Assembly (NCBI GenBank): GCA_001464335.1
Contig: LNEV01000007.1
Span: 124,001 to 188,000, forward strand
Length of the DNA: 64,000 bases
Reading direction: 5' to 3'
DNA from: Rhizobiales bacterium Ga0077545
Lineage (GTDB): Bacteria > Pseudomonadota > Alphaproteobacteria > Rhizobiales > Methylopilaceae
How positions within the stretch are numbered: the first letter of the stretch is position 1; every line of letters begins with the position of its first letter. The position numbers and the translations under genes were made by a program. This document shows, one piece after another, positions 53,468-64,000 of this stretch. A model generated the notes under the pieces. The model searched no databases. It was not told where the DNA came from and saw nothing but the letters and a program-made list of their open reading frames with translations.

Positions 53468-54268
53468 TCAGCCGCGCCGCGCGGTCCAGCTTCCGGCAGA
53501 GGAACCCGCGATGGGTTCGAGCGTCGAGCCATTTACGCGGCCGCGCAACTCACGGCGCGCCTCGCCTTCGCCAAACGAAAGGGTCACGAGATCGCCGTCC
53601 AGACTTCCTTCGACCGGCGAATTCTTGCCGCCCATATCGGCGGTTCCCGAAAGCCGCTGATAGGTCTGGGTGAGTATCAGATTGACGGTGTCGCCACCGT
53701 GCTCGACCGCCCAGCGGCCATCGACCTTCGCGGGCACTTTCCAGAAATAGACGTTTTTGCCATCGACGACCGCACGCTCGTCGGGCAGCCAGTCGCCCAT
53801 GTCGAAAGCGTGGGAGACCACGCGCGTCCCGGGCGTCAGATCAAGAAGGCGCGGGCGCAGATCGCGGTTCACCGAGGGCAGCAGATACATGGTGATGACC
53901 TGCGCCTGGGTGATGTTGGTGTCGAACAGATTCTGCTCGCGGAAGGTCGCGCGCTCGGCAACGCCTTCCTTCTGTGCGTTCTCGACGGCTTCCTTGACGC
54001 GGACCGGATTGATGTCGACGCCATAGGCGCGTGCGCCGCGTTTTGCGGCCGCGATGGCGATGCGCCCGTCGCCGGAGCCGAGATCGATGACCACGTCGCC
54101 TTCCTTGACGGTCGCGAGTTCCAGCATCTTGTCGACAACGCGCGCCGGGGTCGGCACATAGGGCACGTCGAGGTCGATCTCCTGAGCGCTCGCGGCGCCG
54201 AGGCCGAGCGAGACGAAGAGTGCAGCAGCGGGAAGGCGCGCGGCGCCCCTGATGGCGGTGGCAATCAT
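53468..54268 (-). CDS. Class I methyltransferase-fold protein with signal peptide
   Basis: A 266-aa protein. The first 28 residues look like a signal peptide ending in GAASAQE, then YVPTPARVVDKML and the SAM motif VIDLGSGDGRIAIAA (about 61-74) and AYGVDINPVRVKEA. This resembles the protein-lysine methyltransferase-like group. SAM is not known in the periplasm, so either the N terminus is a membrane anchor with the domain inside, or the protein has another job. A C-terminal beta domain (about 190-262) is not part of the usual fold. It is divergent from uvrB. Confidence 0.72.
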   Translation of the reverse strand: MIATAIRGAARLPAAALFVSLGLGAASAQEIDLDVPYVPTPARVVDKMLELATVKEGDVVIDLGSGDGRIAIAAAKRGARAYGVDINPVRVKEAVENAQKEGVAERATFREQNLFDTNITQAQVITMYLLPSVNRDLRPRLLDLTPGTRVVSHAFDMGDWLPDERAVVDGKNVYFWKVPAKVDGRWAVEHGGDTVNLILTQTYQRLSGTADMGGKNSPVEGSLDGDLVTLSFGEGEARRELRGRVNGSTLEPIAGSSAGSWTARRG

Positions 54269-54356
54269 CGTGTCGAAGTCTCCGGGTTGCACAAGGGAAA
54301 AGCGGGGTGCCCGCATGCCAGAGGCAACGCGTGAATTCCGACATAGAGCCGACAAC

Positions 54357-54396
54357 GCCGGACGCAATTGCGTGAGCTCACGCCTTCGTGTCCGGC
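54357..54396. promoter_or_regulatory. Nested palindrome in the methyltransferase/uvrB divergent region
   Basis: GCCGGAC and GTCCGGC (outer, 54357-54363 and 54390-54396) flank a perfect 14-bp palindrome GCGTGAGCTCACGC (54370-54383). It looks like a dimer-binding operator rather than a terminator, since no T-run follows on either strand. No LexA box was found here. Confidence 0.4.
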
Positions 54397-54453
54397 TTCC
54401 GTCGAACCTTTTGGGTCTCGCCTTTTCGATGTGGCGCACCCATATTCCGAACC

Positions 54454-57144
<2,691 letters not shown>

Positions 57145-57186
57145 AAATGCGGCGGGATGCGGCGCCTGTCCGCACCCCGCTTTGCG

Positions 57187-58527
57187 TCAGGACGTTTGAG
57201 CCGGACGCCGCCAGCCGATCAGCCGGTCCAAAGCCAGCACTGCAAGAAAGCTCGCTCCGGTGAGCGGAAACACAATGCCGCCGACACCGAGGATGGCGGC
57301 AATCCCGTAAATACGCGACCGCTCCGCCGGAAGCGGCGGCACGCCGAGACCGCCTTCGGGCCGCCTCTTCCACCACATCACACCGGCCGAGACCGACATC
57401 AGAACGATCAGAACGCAGAAGCCGAGAAGGCCGAACTGGTTCACGCGTCCGAACTGCTGGCCGAGATGCACGTTGATGCCCCATTCGAGCGCGCGGCCGA
57501 GCGGGCCGTAATCCGCATATCTCATGTCGATCAGCGGTTTTCCGCTGTACTGATCGATATGAACGACACGCTGCTGCGCCACGTCGTCGGGATAGACGGA
57601 AGCCGAGTAAACACCATCGGGTTTTGTCGGCAGCGCCATGGCATACCCCCGATGAAGCCCCAACCCCTCCACGATGGCAATCGCACGGTCGACGTCGATA
57701 CCCTCACCCGAACCGACCGATTGCGGCACTTTTGCCTGCTCCAGAGACCAGGACGTCGGGCTGGTGTGGTTGAGATGCTCGTTCGAGACCGGCACGTTGA
57801 CGCGCACGCCGGACGGATAGCCGAAATTGCTGCCGTTGACCCATTGGTTGACCTGGCCGCCCCAGATGTTCGACCAGGGCATTCCTGTGATGGCCAGAAA
57901 CGCAATGACACCGCCGGCAAGAAGTCCCGTCACCGCATGAAGGTCGCGCCAGAAAATGCGCTGACGCGGCTGCCCGCGCACACTGAGAACGCCGCCACGG
58001 CCGCGCGGCCACCACAGATAGATGCCCGTCGCGACGAGCAGGATCGCCCATCCGCCGGCGATTTCGATGATCCCTCGCGCCACTGGCCCGAACTCCTTCA
58101 GGCTGTGAAGGCGACGGATGGTCCACATGATCGTGCCGCGATCCGGCAAGGAGCCGAGCACCCGGCCGGTATAGGGATCGACGTAGACGGCGAGACGTTC
58201 GCCGCCCTGCGTCTGTACGGTTATCTCGGCGGACGTTTCCGGCGTCGCGGGATCGGTGTACTTCACCGCTTGCCCGGGGTGATCGGCAAGCGCGACCGCA
58301 ACAAGGTTTGAGACCGGAACGCGCGTCTCGGCGACCGCGACCTTTTTGAGATCCGCATGCACGATGGCTTCGATCTCGTCGCGGAACAGATAGAGCGCCC
58401 CCGTCACCGCAAGGCTGACGAGGAAAGGAAGAACGATCAATCCGGCGTAGAAGTGCCAGCGCCAGACGGCGCGGTAGAGGTCGGTGCCGCGTGCAGACGG
58501 CACGGCAATGTTTGAAACAGGCGTCAT
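57187..58527 (-). CDS. PepSY-associated membrane protein
   Basis: A 446-aa protein of the PepSY-TM family, often beside siderophore receptors and proposed to reduce or handle iron at the inner membrane. Four or more helices are visible (HFYAGLIVLPFLVSLAVTGALYLF; AGGWAILLVATGIYLWWP; LLAGGVIAFLAITG; LLGFCVLIVLMSVSAGVMWW). The PepSY-like soluble parts lie between. The start at 58527 has GGAG 7 bases upstream. It follows the TonB-dependent receptor by about 60 bases, which contain a strong inverted repeat. Confidence 0.85.
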   Translation of the reverse strand: MTPVSNIAVPSARGTDLYRAVWRWHFYAGLIVLPFLVSLAVTGALYLFRDEIEAIVHADLKKVAVAETRVPVSNLVAVALADHPGQAVKYTDPATPETSAEITVQTQGGERLAVYVDPYTGRVLGSLPDRGTIMWTIRRLHSLKEFGPVARGIIEIAGGWAILLVATGIYLWWPRGRGGVLSVRGQPRQRIFWRDLHAVTGLLAGGVIAFLAITGMPWSNIWGGQVNQWVNGSNFGYPSGVRVNVPVSNEHLNHTSPTSWSLEQAKVPQSVGSGEGIDVDRAIAIVEGLGLHRGYAMALPTKPDGVYSASVYPDDVAQQRVVHIDQYSGKPLIDMRYADYGPLGRALEWGINVHLGQQFGRVNQFGLLGFCVLIVLMSVSAGVMWWKRRPEGGLGVPPLPAERSRIYGIAAILGVGGIVFPLTGASFLAVLALDRLIGWRRPAQTS

Positions 58528-58552
58528 CGGAAAACTCCGCGGAAAAGAGGAT

Positions 58553-58577
58553 TGCCGGCCGGCGGCGGTGCCGGCCG
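58553..58577 (-). other. Inverted repeat between receptor and PepSY-TM genes
   Basis: CCGGCCGGC pairs with GCCGGCCGG around a short loop, between the receptor stop and the PepSY-TM start. No clean T-run follows, so partial attenuation is more likely than full termination. Confidence 0.45.
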
Positions 58578-58586
58578 GAAGACGGG

Positions 58587-60686
58587 TCACCAGCGGTACT
58601 TGATGCCGCCATAAAGCGCGCGGCCGGTTCCGGGGTTGAAGTAGTTCCCGTCGATCCCGCCAAGATCACCCGAGACGCTGGCCGAGGAGATGTAGATCTC
58701 ATCGGTCAGGTTGCGTCCTTCGATGTAGGCCGAGAAGTTCTCGTTCTCGAAGCCGATCTTGGCGCCAAGCAGGGCGTACCCGGCCGTCTTGAGTGTGTTG
58801 GCGTTGTCGATGAAGTAAGCTTCAGGTGCCCATTCGACGTTCGGTCCGAAGAAGACTCCCGAAGAATGGTGGTATGTCAGCTCTGCCCGAAGGAAATGGC
58901 GCGGCGCACCGGGAAGCTCGTTGTTGCCCCACATCACGTCGTTGTCGAAGAAGAAGTCGTTGAACGTGTAAGCGGCGTTCAGCCACATTTTGTCGGCACG
59001 CTCTGCACCGACGAACGCGCCTTGCAGGAGATTGACGCCAAAACCAAGCTCAAGCCCCTGATGCACGGTGTTGTCCGCATTGCTCGCAGCGCACTGGTTT
59101 GTAAAGAACGGGCTCACCACGGTCAGACATTGCAGTTCATTGTCGATCTCGGCTCGGTACAGAGCGACATCCCAACGATAGTTCTCCCGCCGTCCACGTG
59201 TCCCGATTTCGTAGGTGACAGCCTCCTGCATCTTCGAGGAGAAGGGCGCGCCGCCGGCGGTGTCATCGCCGAAGCTCGGAATCTCCACACTGCGTGAGAC
59301 ATTGGCGAACACCTGCCATGTCGGATCGACATCCCACAGAAGGCCGACCTTGGGATTCAACGCGTCGAATTCCGCGCGTCCCGACGCATCGGCTTGAGCG
59401 CCGCCCCGGTTCGTGCGGTCGCGCACGGCGTGGAGATATTGAAGACCCGTGACGAGAGCGACATCGGGCAGCACGTAAAGACTGTTCTCGGCGTAGAGAG
59501 CGTAATTTTCGGATCTGTCGAGATTGGACGTCAGAAGCGGGCCCTTCACCGCTCCGGGCAGGTTTTCGAAACGCTCGTCATCGTTCTGCCCGTTGTGGAT
59601 GTTGACGCCTGCCAAGAATGCATTGCGGTAACCGGCAATGCTCCGCTCGCCGGACAAACGGGCAAAGCCGCCATACTCGTCGGCGGTGTAATCAATCCAG
59701 CGGAAGATCGGATGCTTCACCTCGCGGTTCGCTCCGAAGGCGCCGAACTCAAGGAATGTGTCCGCGGCGAGTTGCCAACTCGTCTTGTTGGCGTACAGCA
59801 CCGTCTCGATGTTCCGCTGGTGGTCGTACAGAAGTTCGGTTGCACCGGCTGCCTGCGGATTGGTCAGGGCCGTCGCCCGCGTGACCTGGCCGGGCATACG
59901 CTGATCGGACGTGGTCGCGTTGATGTAGAATCGGGTCTCGATGTCTTCGGAGATGCGATACCCGACATTGGCGTGTCCCCACACGCCCTGCCGTTCGCCA
60001 TGATCGCGGAAGCCGTCTTCTTCCAACGCGGTGATATGGACAAAGTAATCGGCAGGGCCGACGGCATTGCCCGAACTGACCGTGGCCTTCCGAAAGCCGA
60101 AGCTTCCGAAATCCACGCCGGCACCGAAGAGATCGGCATCATATCCGGTGGGTGTGGCGAAGTTGATGGCGCCGCCCAGCGAGTTGGCACCGTAACGAAG
60201 CCCGTTCGCGCCTTTGTAAACCTCGACATAGCGGTAGGCACTCGGATCGACGACGCCGAAATCGCCGAAGCCGTCGGCGGTGTTGAGGGGAATGCCGTCC
60301 AGATACATCTGCACGCCGCGAAGGCCGTAATTGCGCGACAGCGAGGAACCGCGGATCGACAGGCGTGCATCGGTGCCCCAGCGCGGCTGCGCGAACACGC
60401 CGGGCACATAGTCGAGCACGTCCTTGATCGTGGTTGCCGGCGTCGAATTCTTGAACGCCGTGTCCGGGACGATTTCGACGGCCCCCGGAATTTTTTGGAT
60501 GGCTTTGGTCGCAGCCACCGTGTTCGGGCTCTTTTGGCTGCCCCCCTCTCCGGGAGCGGAGCCTTCGACATTGATGGTTTCAAGTTCGATCGGCTGTTGG
60601 GCCAATGCGGTGCAGGGCGCAAATCCGGCAAAAAGTGCGAGGGCAAGGCCCCGCAACGCCGGAGACGGCATGGAAGATAGAGACAT
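58587..60686 (-). CDS. TonB-dependent outer-membrane receptor (FecA-like)
   Basis: A 699-aa receptor with a signal peptide (about 1-29, ending TALAQQ), a plug domain (about 60-170: VPGVFAQPRWGTDARLSIRGSS, GLRGVQMYLDGIPLN, YGANSLGGAINFAT) and a beta-barrel ending in aromatic YGGIKYRW. The extended TonB box is not sharp (ELETINVE). It imports iron-siderophore or another metal chelate; the ligand is unknown. It probably forms an operon with the DUF2946-like gene upstream and the PepSY-TM gene downstream. Confidence 0.93.
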   Translation of the reverse strand: MSLSSMPSPALRGLALALFAGFAPCTALAQQPIELETINVEGSAPGEGGSQKSPNTVAATKAIQKIPGAVEIVPDTAFKNSTPATTIKDVLDYVPGVFAQPRWGTDARLSIRGSSLSRNYGLRGVQMYLDGIPLNTADGFGDFGVVDPSAYRYVEVYKGANGLRYGANSLGGAINFATPTGYDADLFGAGVDFGSFGFRKATVSSGNAVGPADYFVHITALEEDGFRDHGERQGVWGHANVGYRISEDIETRFYINATTSDQRMPGQVTRATALTNPQAAGATELLYDHQRNIETVLYANKTSWQLAADTFLEFGAFGANREVKHPIFRWIDYTADEYGGFARLSGERSIAGYRNAFLAGVNIHNGQNDDERFENLPGAVKGPLLTSNLDRSENYALYAENSLYVLPDVALVTGLQYLHAVRDRTNRGGAQADASGRAEFDALNPKVGLLWDVDPTWQVFANVSRSVEIPSFGDDTAGGAPFSSKMQEAVTYEIGTRGRRENYRWDVALYRAEIDNELQCLTVVSPFFTNQCAASNADNTVHQGLELGFGVNLLQGAFVGAERADKMWLNAAYTFNDFFFDNDVMWGNNELPGAPRHFLRAELTYHHSSGVFFGPNVEWAPEAYFIDNANTLKTAGYALLGAKIGFENENFSAYIEGRNLTDEIYISSASVSGDLGGIDGNYFNPGTGRALYGGIKYRW

Positions 60687-60770
60687 GATTTTCGCTTTCG
60701 TATGAACGTCAGGAATCGCCGCGCCGCGTAAGCGCGACGACGCGTCCGGGCCGCTGTGGGCGGCGATGGT

Positions 60771-61145
60771 TCAGACGAAAGCGGGTGGTGCTCTTGGCCG
60801 TGCCGAGGCGGAAACAGGCGGCGGGGCGACGCGGCGCTCGACGCGCGGAACCGCTGCAACTGTCTCGATGATGTTCAGCGGAAGCGGGAGCACGAAGCGC
60901 GGCGGCGTGACGACGGCCACGTGGCCGAGACCGCACAGGGCGCATGGCCCGCTTCCCCGCGCTTGCGGCGCATCGCCGTCAGATGTCGGAGAGAGGGTCA
61001 TCGTGCCGGAGCAGAGAAAAACGAAACCGCCGGAACCGTCCGCGACCCGCGCCGACGCGACGCCCATGGCAAGCGACTGGAGAAACAGCGCATAGGCCGC
61101 GAAAATCACGACCGTCCACCGAAACAGATGCGTCCCCTTGCCCAT
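60771..61145 (-). CDS. DUF2946-like small exported protein
   Basis: A 124-aa protein with an N-terminal hydrophobic segment (about 8-30) and the short Cys pattern GSGPCALCGLGHVAV, plus an earlier FLCSGTM. DUF2946-type proteins (C-x2-C near the middle, found beside copper or siderophore receptors) fit this, but the match is by pattern only. The Cys/His may bind a metal. It lies 84 bases upstream of the receptor gene on the same strand. Confidence 0.6.
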   Translation of the reverse strand: MGKGTHLFRWTVVIFAAYALFLQSLAMGVASARVADGSGGFVFLCSGTMTLSPTSDGDAPQARGSGPCALCGLGHVAVVTPPRFVLPLPLNIIETVAAVPRVERRVAPPPVSASARPRAPPAFV

Positions 61146-61321
61146 GGCCTTGCCGCGTAACACCGCGCGGCGCGGGCCGCAATATCGCCCGGATGCGACA
61201 AACACGGCATGTCCGCGCAGGGGCGCTTTTACCGAACTGCCAAATTGTCCCTCCAAGGCCTACCCTTTGCCGCAATCGGCCCTAAGTCTTTGGCATCCAA
61301 TTCATCACAAGGGAGAAATGA

Positions 61322-61582
61322 ATGTCGAACATCCGGATTGCCATGCTCGCGTCGGCCTTTGCCGCACTTCCGTTGACGGCTGCTCTTGCAGACCGCGCGC
61401 CGAGTTCCGAGGAGCGCCAGATCATCTCCGACGCCCTGCGCTATGAGGGGTTCACCGGCTGGGGCAAGATAGAGTTCGACGACGGCCAGTGGGAAGTCGA
61501 CAATGCCATCGGCCCCGACGGCGAAAAATACGACCTAAAGCTCGATCAGGATTTCCGCGTCGTGGAGCACGAACGCGATTAA
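61322..61582 (+). CDS. Small exported PepSY-domain protein
   Basis: An 86-aa periplasmic protein. The signal peptide covers about 1-23 (ALPLTAALADRAP). The mature part has the PepSY pattern ISDALRYEGFTGWGKIEFDDGQWEVDNA and DLKLDQDFRVVEHERD. GGGAG precedes the ATG. It is divergent from the DUF2946-like gene. Small PepSY proteins can be inhibitors or metal-linked; the role here is unknown. Confidence 0.83.
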   Translation: MSNIRIAMLASAFAALPLTAALADRAPSSEERQIISDALRYEGFTGWGKIEFDDGQWEVDNAIGPDGEKYDLKLDQDFRVVEHERD

Positions 61583-61654
61583 GTCGTCAGTCGCGTGATT
61601 TTCTGAAGGCCGGCGGCATCCTCGCCGGCCTTTCCATTTTCTTCGATACTTTTC

Positions 61655-62368
61655 TTACTTCGCCACGGCGCGGCCGATCGCTTCCGCCATGATCTCGGGC
61701 ATGCAGGGCTGAAGTGCCACAGCCGGAGTGCGCGCTTTTTCCGCCGCCAGATTAAGGTGCTGCATGGCCGCGTAGCGGCGGATCAACGGCACGTTTTCCG
61801 TGCGCGACAGTTCGCCGATCTCCCCGACATAAGGGACATAGATTCGCTCGTGCTGCACATGCGGTACGAAAGGCGGATCCACAAGGATCAGATCGGCCCC
61901 GCGCGCATCGATCCAGTTCGCGGCGCGGTCGAGCACGTCTTGGAAATCGTCCCGGTCGCTCGCCGCCACCGCGTCGCGCACACCGACCTGCCAGATGACA
62001 AGATCGGGCGTCGCGCGCGCAACGACATTGCGCAACCAGTCGAAATCATCCTCGGCAAGCCCCGTGGACACCGACTGCGTGATCTGGAAATCGACACCCG
62101 GCAGACGGTGCTCGAGTGCCGCTTCAAAAACGGGCTTGGGGGAGTTCCCGCCGACCATCGGGCCCATGATGAACACGCGCACGCTCTTGCCGCTGCGCAC
62201 GAGCCGTTCCGTCCGGTCGAGGTTCTTGATGGCGGCAAAATAGGCATCTGGCACGCGGCAGCGATCGACCGCCGCCGCCGAGGCAGCAGCCGGAACAAGC
62301 GCGCTCCCGAGGAGCGTCAGGCCCGCTGCGAACGCACAGCCGAAACCGAGGTCCCGGATCGATACCAT
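61655..62368 (-). CDS. SGNH-like exported protein without the usual nucleophile Ser
   Basis: A 237-aa protein with a signal peptide (about 1-33, VPAAASAAAVD). The fold follows SGNH hydrolases, but the catalytic blocks are changed. Block I reads IMGPMVGG (67-74) in place of a GDS/GSS motif, so the Ser is absent. Block III reads QVGVRDA, with Arg where Asn is expected. Block V retains Asp164 and His170. It overlaps the OpgC gene by 52 bases, with a good GGGAG 7 bases upstream, so the pair is coupled. It may be a binding protein or use another chemistry. Confidence 0.68.
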   Translation of the reverse strand: MVSIRDLGFGCAFAAGLTLLGSALVPAAASAAAVDRCRVPDAYFAAIKNLDRTERLVRSGKSVRVFIMGPMVGGNSPKPVFEAALEHRLPGVDFQITQSVSTGLAEDDFDWLRNVVARATPDLVIWQVGVRDAVAASDRDDFQDVLDRAANWIDARGADLILVDPPFVPHVQHERIYVPYVGEIGELSRTENVPLIRRYAAMQHLNLAAEKARTPAVALQPCMPEIMAEAIGRAVAK

Positions 62369-63450
62369 TCAAGAACTCCCGCCAGGGCGAACTGGGCCAG
62401 AATACCACCGGAAATGAGCAGAATATCAAGAGCTAGCCCGTGGCTTGCCTGCGCGCGCACCACCTGCCCCCACATGGCCAAAACCGTTCCGAGCGAGAAC
62501 ACCGCCAGTGAATGACGCCCCAGCATGATGAAGGGTTGCGCCAATGCATTGCCGTTCAGCCATTTCTCTACCGGCAGATAGGCCACCACATAGGTCAGCG
62601 CCAGCGCATGCAGCAGGCGCGGCAGGAAGAGATTTGTCTTGTCGAATTCCCAGATGAAACGCGGCAGCGGCAACTCCCAGCTGTGCCAGAACCCGGAAAC
62701 GATCCACACCATCGAGATGAGGAGATAGACGACCGACCCCCAGAACAGGATCGGAGAGCGTTTGGGTTTTTCGCCCTTCAGGATCAGCGCGCCCATCGCG
62801 ATCCCGATGGCAAACATGAACTGCCAGCACAGCGGATTGAAGAACCAGTTCCCTTCCATCGGATAAGTCGGCAGGTTCAGCCACAGAAACTGCGCCGCTA
62901 TGTAAAGACCACCCGACACCGCGAGCATCAGCGGAACGCTTGTACGTGCGAGCAGGAACAGTGCGGGCGCCAGTACAAGAAGCACGATGTAGAGCGGCAG
63001 GATGTTCAGATAGGCCGGCTGCATACCGAGACTCGCCAGCCCGATCAAACCGGGAATCGTGTCGTTGATGAGAATGTCCAGATGCACGGCTTCAAAGAGG
63101 CGGAAATCACCCGACACCATTACGGCCCGCGCAATGATCGCGCCGCAGATGATGATCAGGAAGATGTGCACCATGTAAAGCTGAAACACGCGCTGATAGA
63201 TGCGAAAGGTCGCCGGAAGGGATCTGCCGCGCACGAATTTCGGGAGATACGCAAGCGCTGCCGCGACGCCCGCCAGCATGACGAAGATTTCCGTGGCATC
63301 GGAAAACCCGAAATTTCGATGTGTAAAACGCTCGAAAACATTGCCGGGAATGTGGTTGACGAAGATCGTGAGCAGCGCAAGGCCGCGCCAGAAGTCGACG
63401 CCGAGAAGGCGCGGACGCTTGGATTCAGTTGCGGGCTCGGGAGACGACAT
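62317..63450 (-). CDS. OpgC-type membrane acyltransferase
   Basis: A 377-aa integral membrane protein with about ten helices, of the OpgC group that transfers succinyl or other acyl groups to periplasmic glucans. Family features are LGVDFWRGLALLTIFVNHIPGN at the start and GRHSLAVFSLGTVLAMW near the end. The start at 63450 is chosen because the upstream part (to 63513) is not OpgC-like. It is upstream of and overlapping the degenerate SGNH gene. The target glucan is unknown; no opgGH is in the window. Confidence 0.85.
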   Translation of the reverse strand: MSSPEPATESKRPRLLGVDFWRGLALLTIFVNHIPGNVFERFTHRNFGFSDATEIFVMLAGVAAALAYLPKFVRGRSLPATFRIYQRVFQLYMVHIFLIIICGAIIARAVMVSGDFRLFEAVHLDILINDTIPGLIGLASLGMQPAYLNILPLYIVLLVLAPALFLLARTSVPLMLAVSGGLYIAAQFLWLNLPTYPMEGNWFFNPLCWQFMFAIGIAMGALILKGEKPKRSPILFWGSVVYLLISMVWIVSGFWHSWELPLPRFIWEFDKTNLFLPRLLHALALTYVVAYLPVEKWLNGNALAQPFIMLGRHSLAVFSLGTVLAMWGQVVRAQASHGLALDILLISGGILAQFALAGVLEWYRSGTSVSAVRSQRA

Positions 63451-63606
63451 CTGCGCGACCAAACACCCTTGCAAGGGGACAGGGAACAGGACCGATGGTC
63501 GCGTTCGCTGCAAGCGGAACGGCCAACGATGAAAATCCGTTCCAACTTTTCTCGGACTTCAGATGAACAAGGCCTGAACAGCCTAGGCTGACTGTAGTTA
63601 CAATAT

Positions 63607-63642
63607 GATAAAATTACGGCCGCTGTTTTCACAGCGGCCGTC
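63607..63642 (-). terminator. Terminator of the DoxX gene
   Basis: ACGGCCGCTGT and ACAGCGGCCGT form an 11-bp stem with a TTTC loop; on the minus strand TAATTTTATC follows. It lies 20 bases after the DoxX stop. Confidence 0.85.
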
Positions 63643-63661
63643 GAGAATATCCGATAGCGGC

Positions 63662-64000
63662 TCAGCGCTTTTCGTCGACGCTCCAGATACCCGGCCCGGC
63701 TGCCACGAAATAGAGGAAGACGAAGCAATAGAGCGCGGCGAGCTCCCCGCCATTCATGATCGGGTAGAAACTCTTCGGTCCATGCACCATCCAGTACGCG
63801 ACGGCCGCAAAACCGCAGAGCAGGAAAGCCACAGGGCGCGTGAACAGCCCGATAATGAACAGGATGCCACCGGCAAATTCGATGATGCCGGCGAGGCCCG
63901 AAAGCGAGGCCAGATCGACCATGGGTTTCGAGGCATCGGGAAACGAAAACAGCTTCTGTGTGCCGTGCTGCAAGAAAAGCAGCCCGGTCATGACGCGAAG
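63662..64000 (-). CDS. DoxX-family membrane protein (5' end outside window)
   Basis: The visible 112 codons encode a DoxX-type protein with four hydrophobic helices: LRVMTGLLFLQHGTQKLF, LAGIIEFAGGILFIIGLF, VAFLLCGFAAVAYWM and LAALYCFVFLYFVAAG. The frame stays open to the window end, and family members have a further N-terminal part of about 20 residues, so the gene is cut here. Function is mostly unknown; some members act in thiosulfate or redox metabolism. Confidence 0.85.
   Translation of the reverse strand, partial: LRVMTGLLFLQHGTQKLFSFPDASKPMVDLASLSGLAGIIEFAGGILFIIGLFTRPVAFLLCGFAAVAYWMVHGPKSFYPIMNGGELAALYCFVFLYFVAAGPGIWSVDEKR

Noticed and set aside
60687-60770. Search for a Fur box before the TonB receptor
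   Set aside because: No convincing AT-rich inverted repeat; the region is GC-rich.

Overview
The window is a gene-dense chromosomal segment of an alphaproteobacterium, most likely of the order Hyphomicrobiales (Rhizobiales). The evidence is a CcrM-type GANTC methyltransferase, split b/b' subunits in the F0 ATP synthase operon, a homoserine kinase of the APH fold beside ispH and rnhA, a DciA-like DUF721 protein, a UvrB with a long N-terminal extension, and alphaproteobacterial operator types (GTTC-N7-GTTC for LexA, TTAA-N7-TTAA for CtrA). GC content is high throughout. I see no rRNA, tRNA, insertion sequence, prophage or CRISPR array, and no gene-free stretch longer than 300 bases.

Layout. 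1-2.3 kb: tag, an HD-domain hydrolase and an NrtR-like NAD regulator on the + strand. 2.3-9.8 kb (mostly - strand): cell wall hydrolase, a PPDK-like protein without its ATP-grasp domain, two small membrane proteins, glyS and glyQ, with a ceramidase-fold gene on + between them. 9.9-13.5 kb: small secreted proteins, a TrmN6-like methyltransferase, polyprenyl diphosphate synthase, and an orphan Fis-type HTH gene behind a perfect CtrA box. 13.5-18 kb (-): TPR protein, ispE, GNAT, LysE and MOSC in one gene row. 18-22.5 kb (+): uracil-DNA glycosylase, cyanide-insensitive-type cydAB, zinc metallopeptidase. 22.5-28.7 kb: exporter, glycosyltransferases, an unknown membrane protein, moaB, deaminase, LexA-boxed radical SAM gene and VOC protein. 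28.7-41.7 kb: PilZ protein, rnhB, F0 ATP synthase operon (atpI-B-E-F'-F), smc, dsbA, dciA-like gene, mutY, CDF transporter and ccrM. 41.7-45.3 kb: ispH, an EamA transporter, thrB and rnhA. 45.3-57 kb: a cytoplasmic PAS3-MCP-PilZ receptor, MFS, peroxiredoxin, DsbD-domain protein, AlgH, WG-repeat protein, amino acid permease, exported methyltransferase-fold protein and uvrB. 57-61.6 kb: a probable metal-uptake cluster (PepSY-TM protein, TonB-dependent receptor, DUF2946-like protein, divergent small PepSY protein). 61.6-64 kb: a degenerate SGNH protein with an OpgC-type acyltransferase, and a truncated DoxX gene.

How the genes work together. Most of the window is core housekeeping: translation (glyQS), isoprenoids (ispE, ispH, polyprenyl synthase), respiration and ATP synthesis (cydAB, F0), chromosome maintenance (smc, ccrM, DciA) and DNA repair (tag, udg, mutY, uvrB, rnhA, rnhB). 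A second theme is cell-cycle control. CtrA-like boxes and GANTC sites lie before the Fis-like gene, the pilZ/rnhB divergent region, ccrM and the PAS-MCP-PilZ receptor. I did not find one clear new multi-gene system. The strongest unusual points are the GANTC-bearing hairpin at the ccrM start, the PPDK without its ATP-grasp domain, the CtrA-boxed orphan HTH gene, the LexA-boxed radical SAM gene, the MCP-PilZ fusion, and the catalytic-residue-poor SGNH protein next to OpgC.
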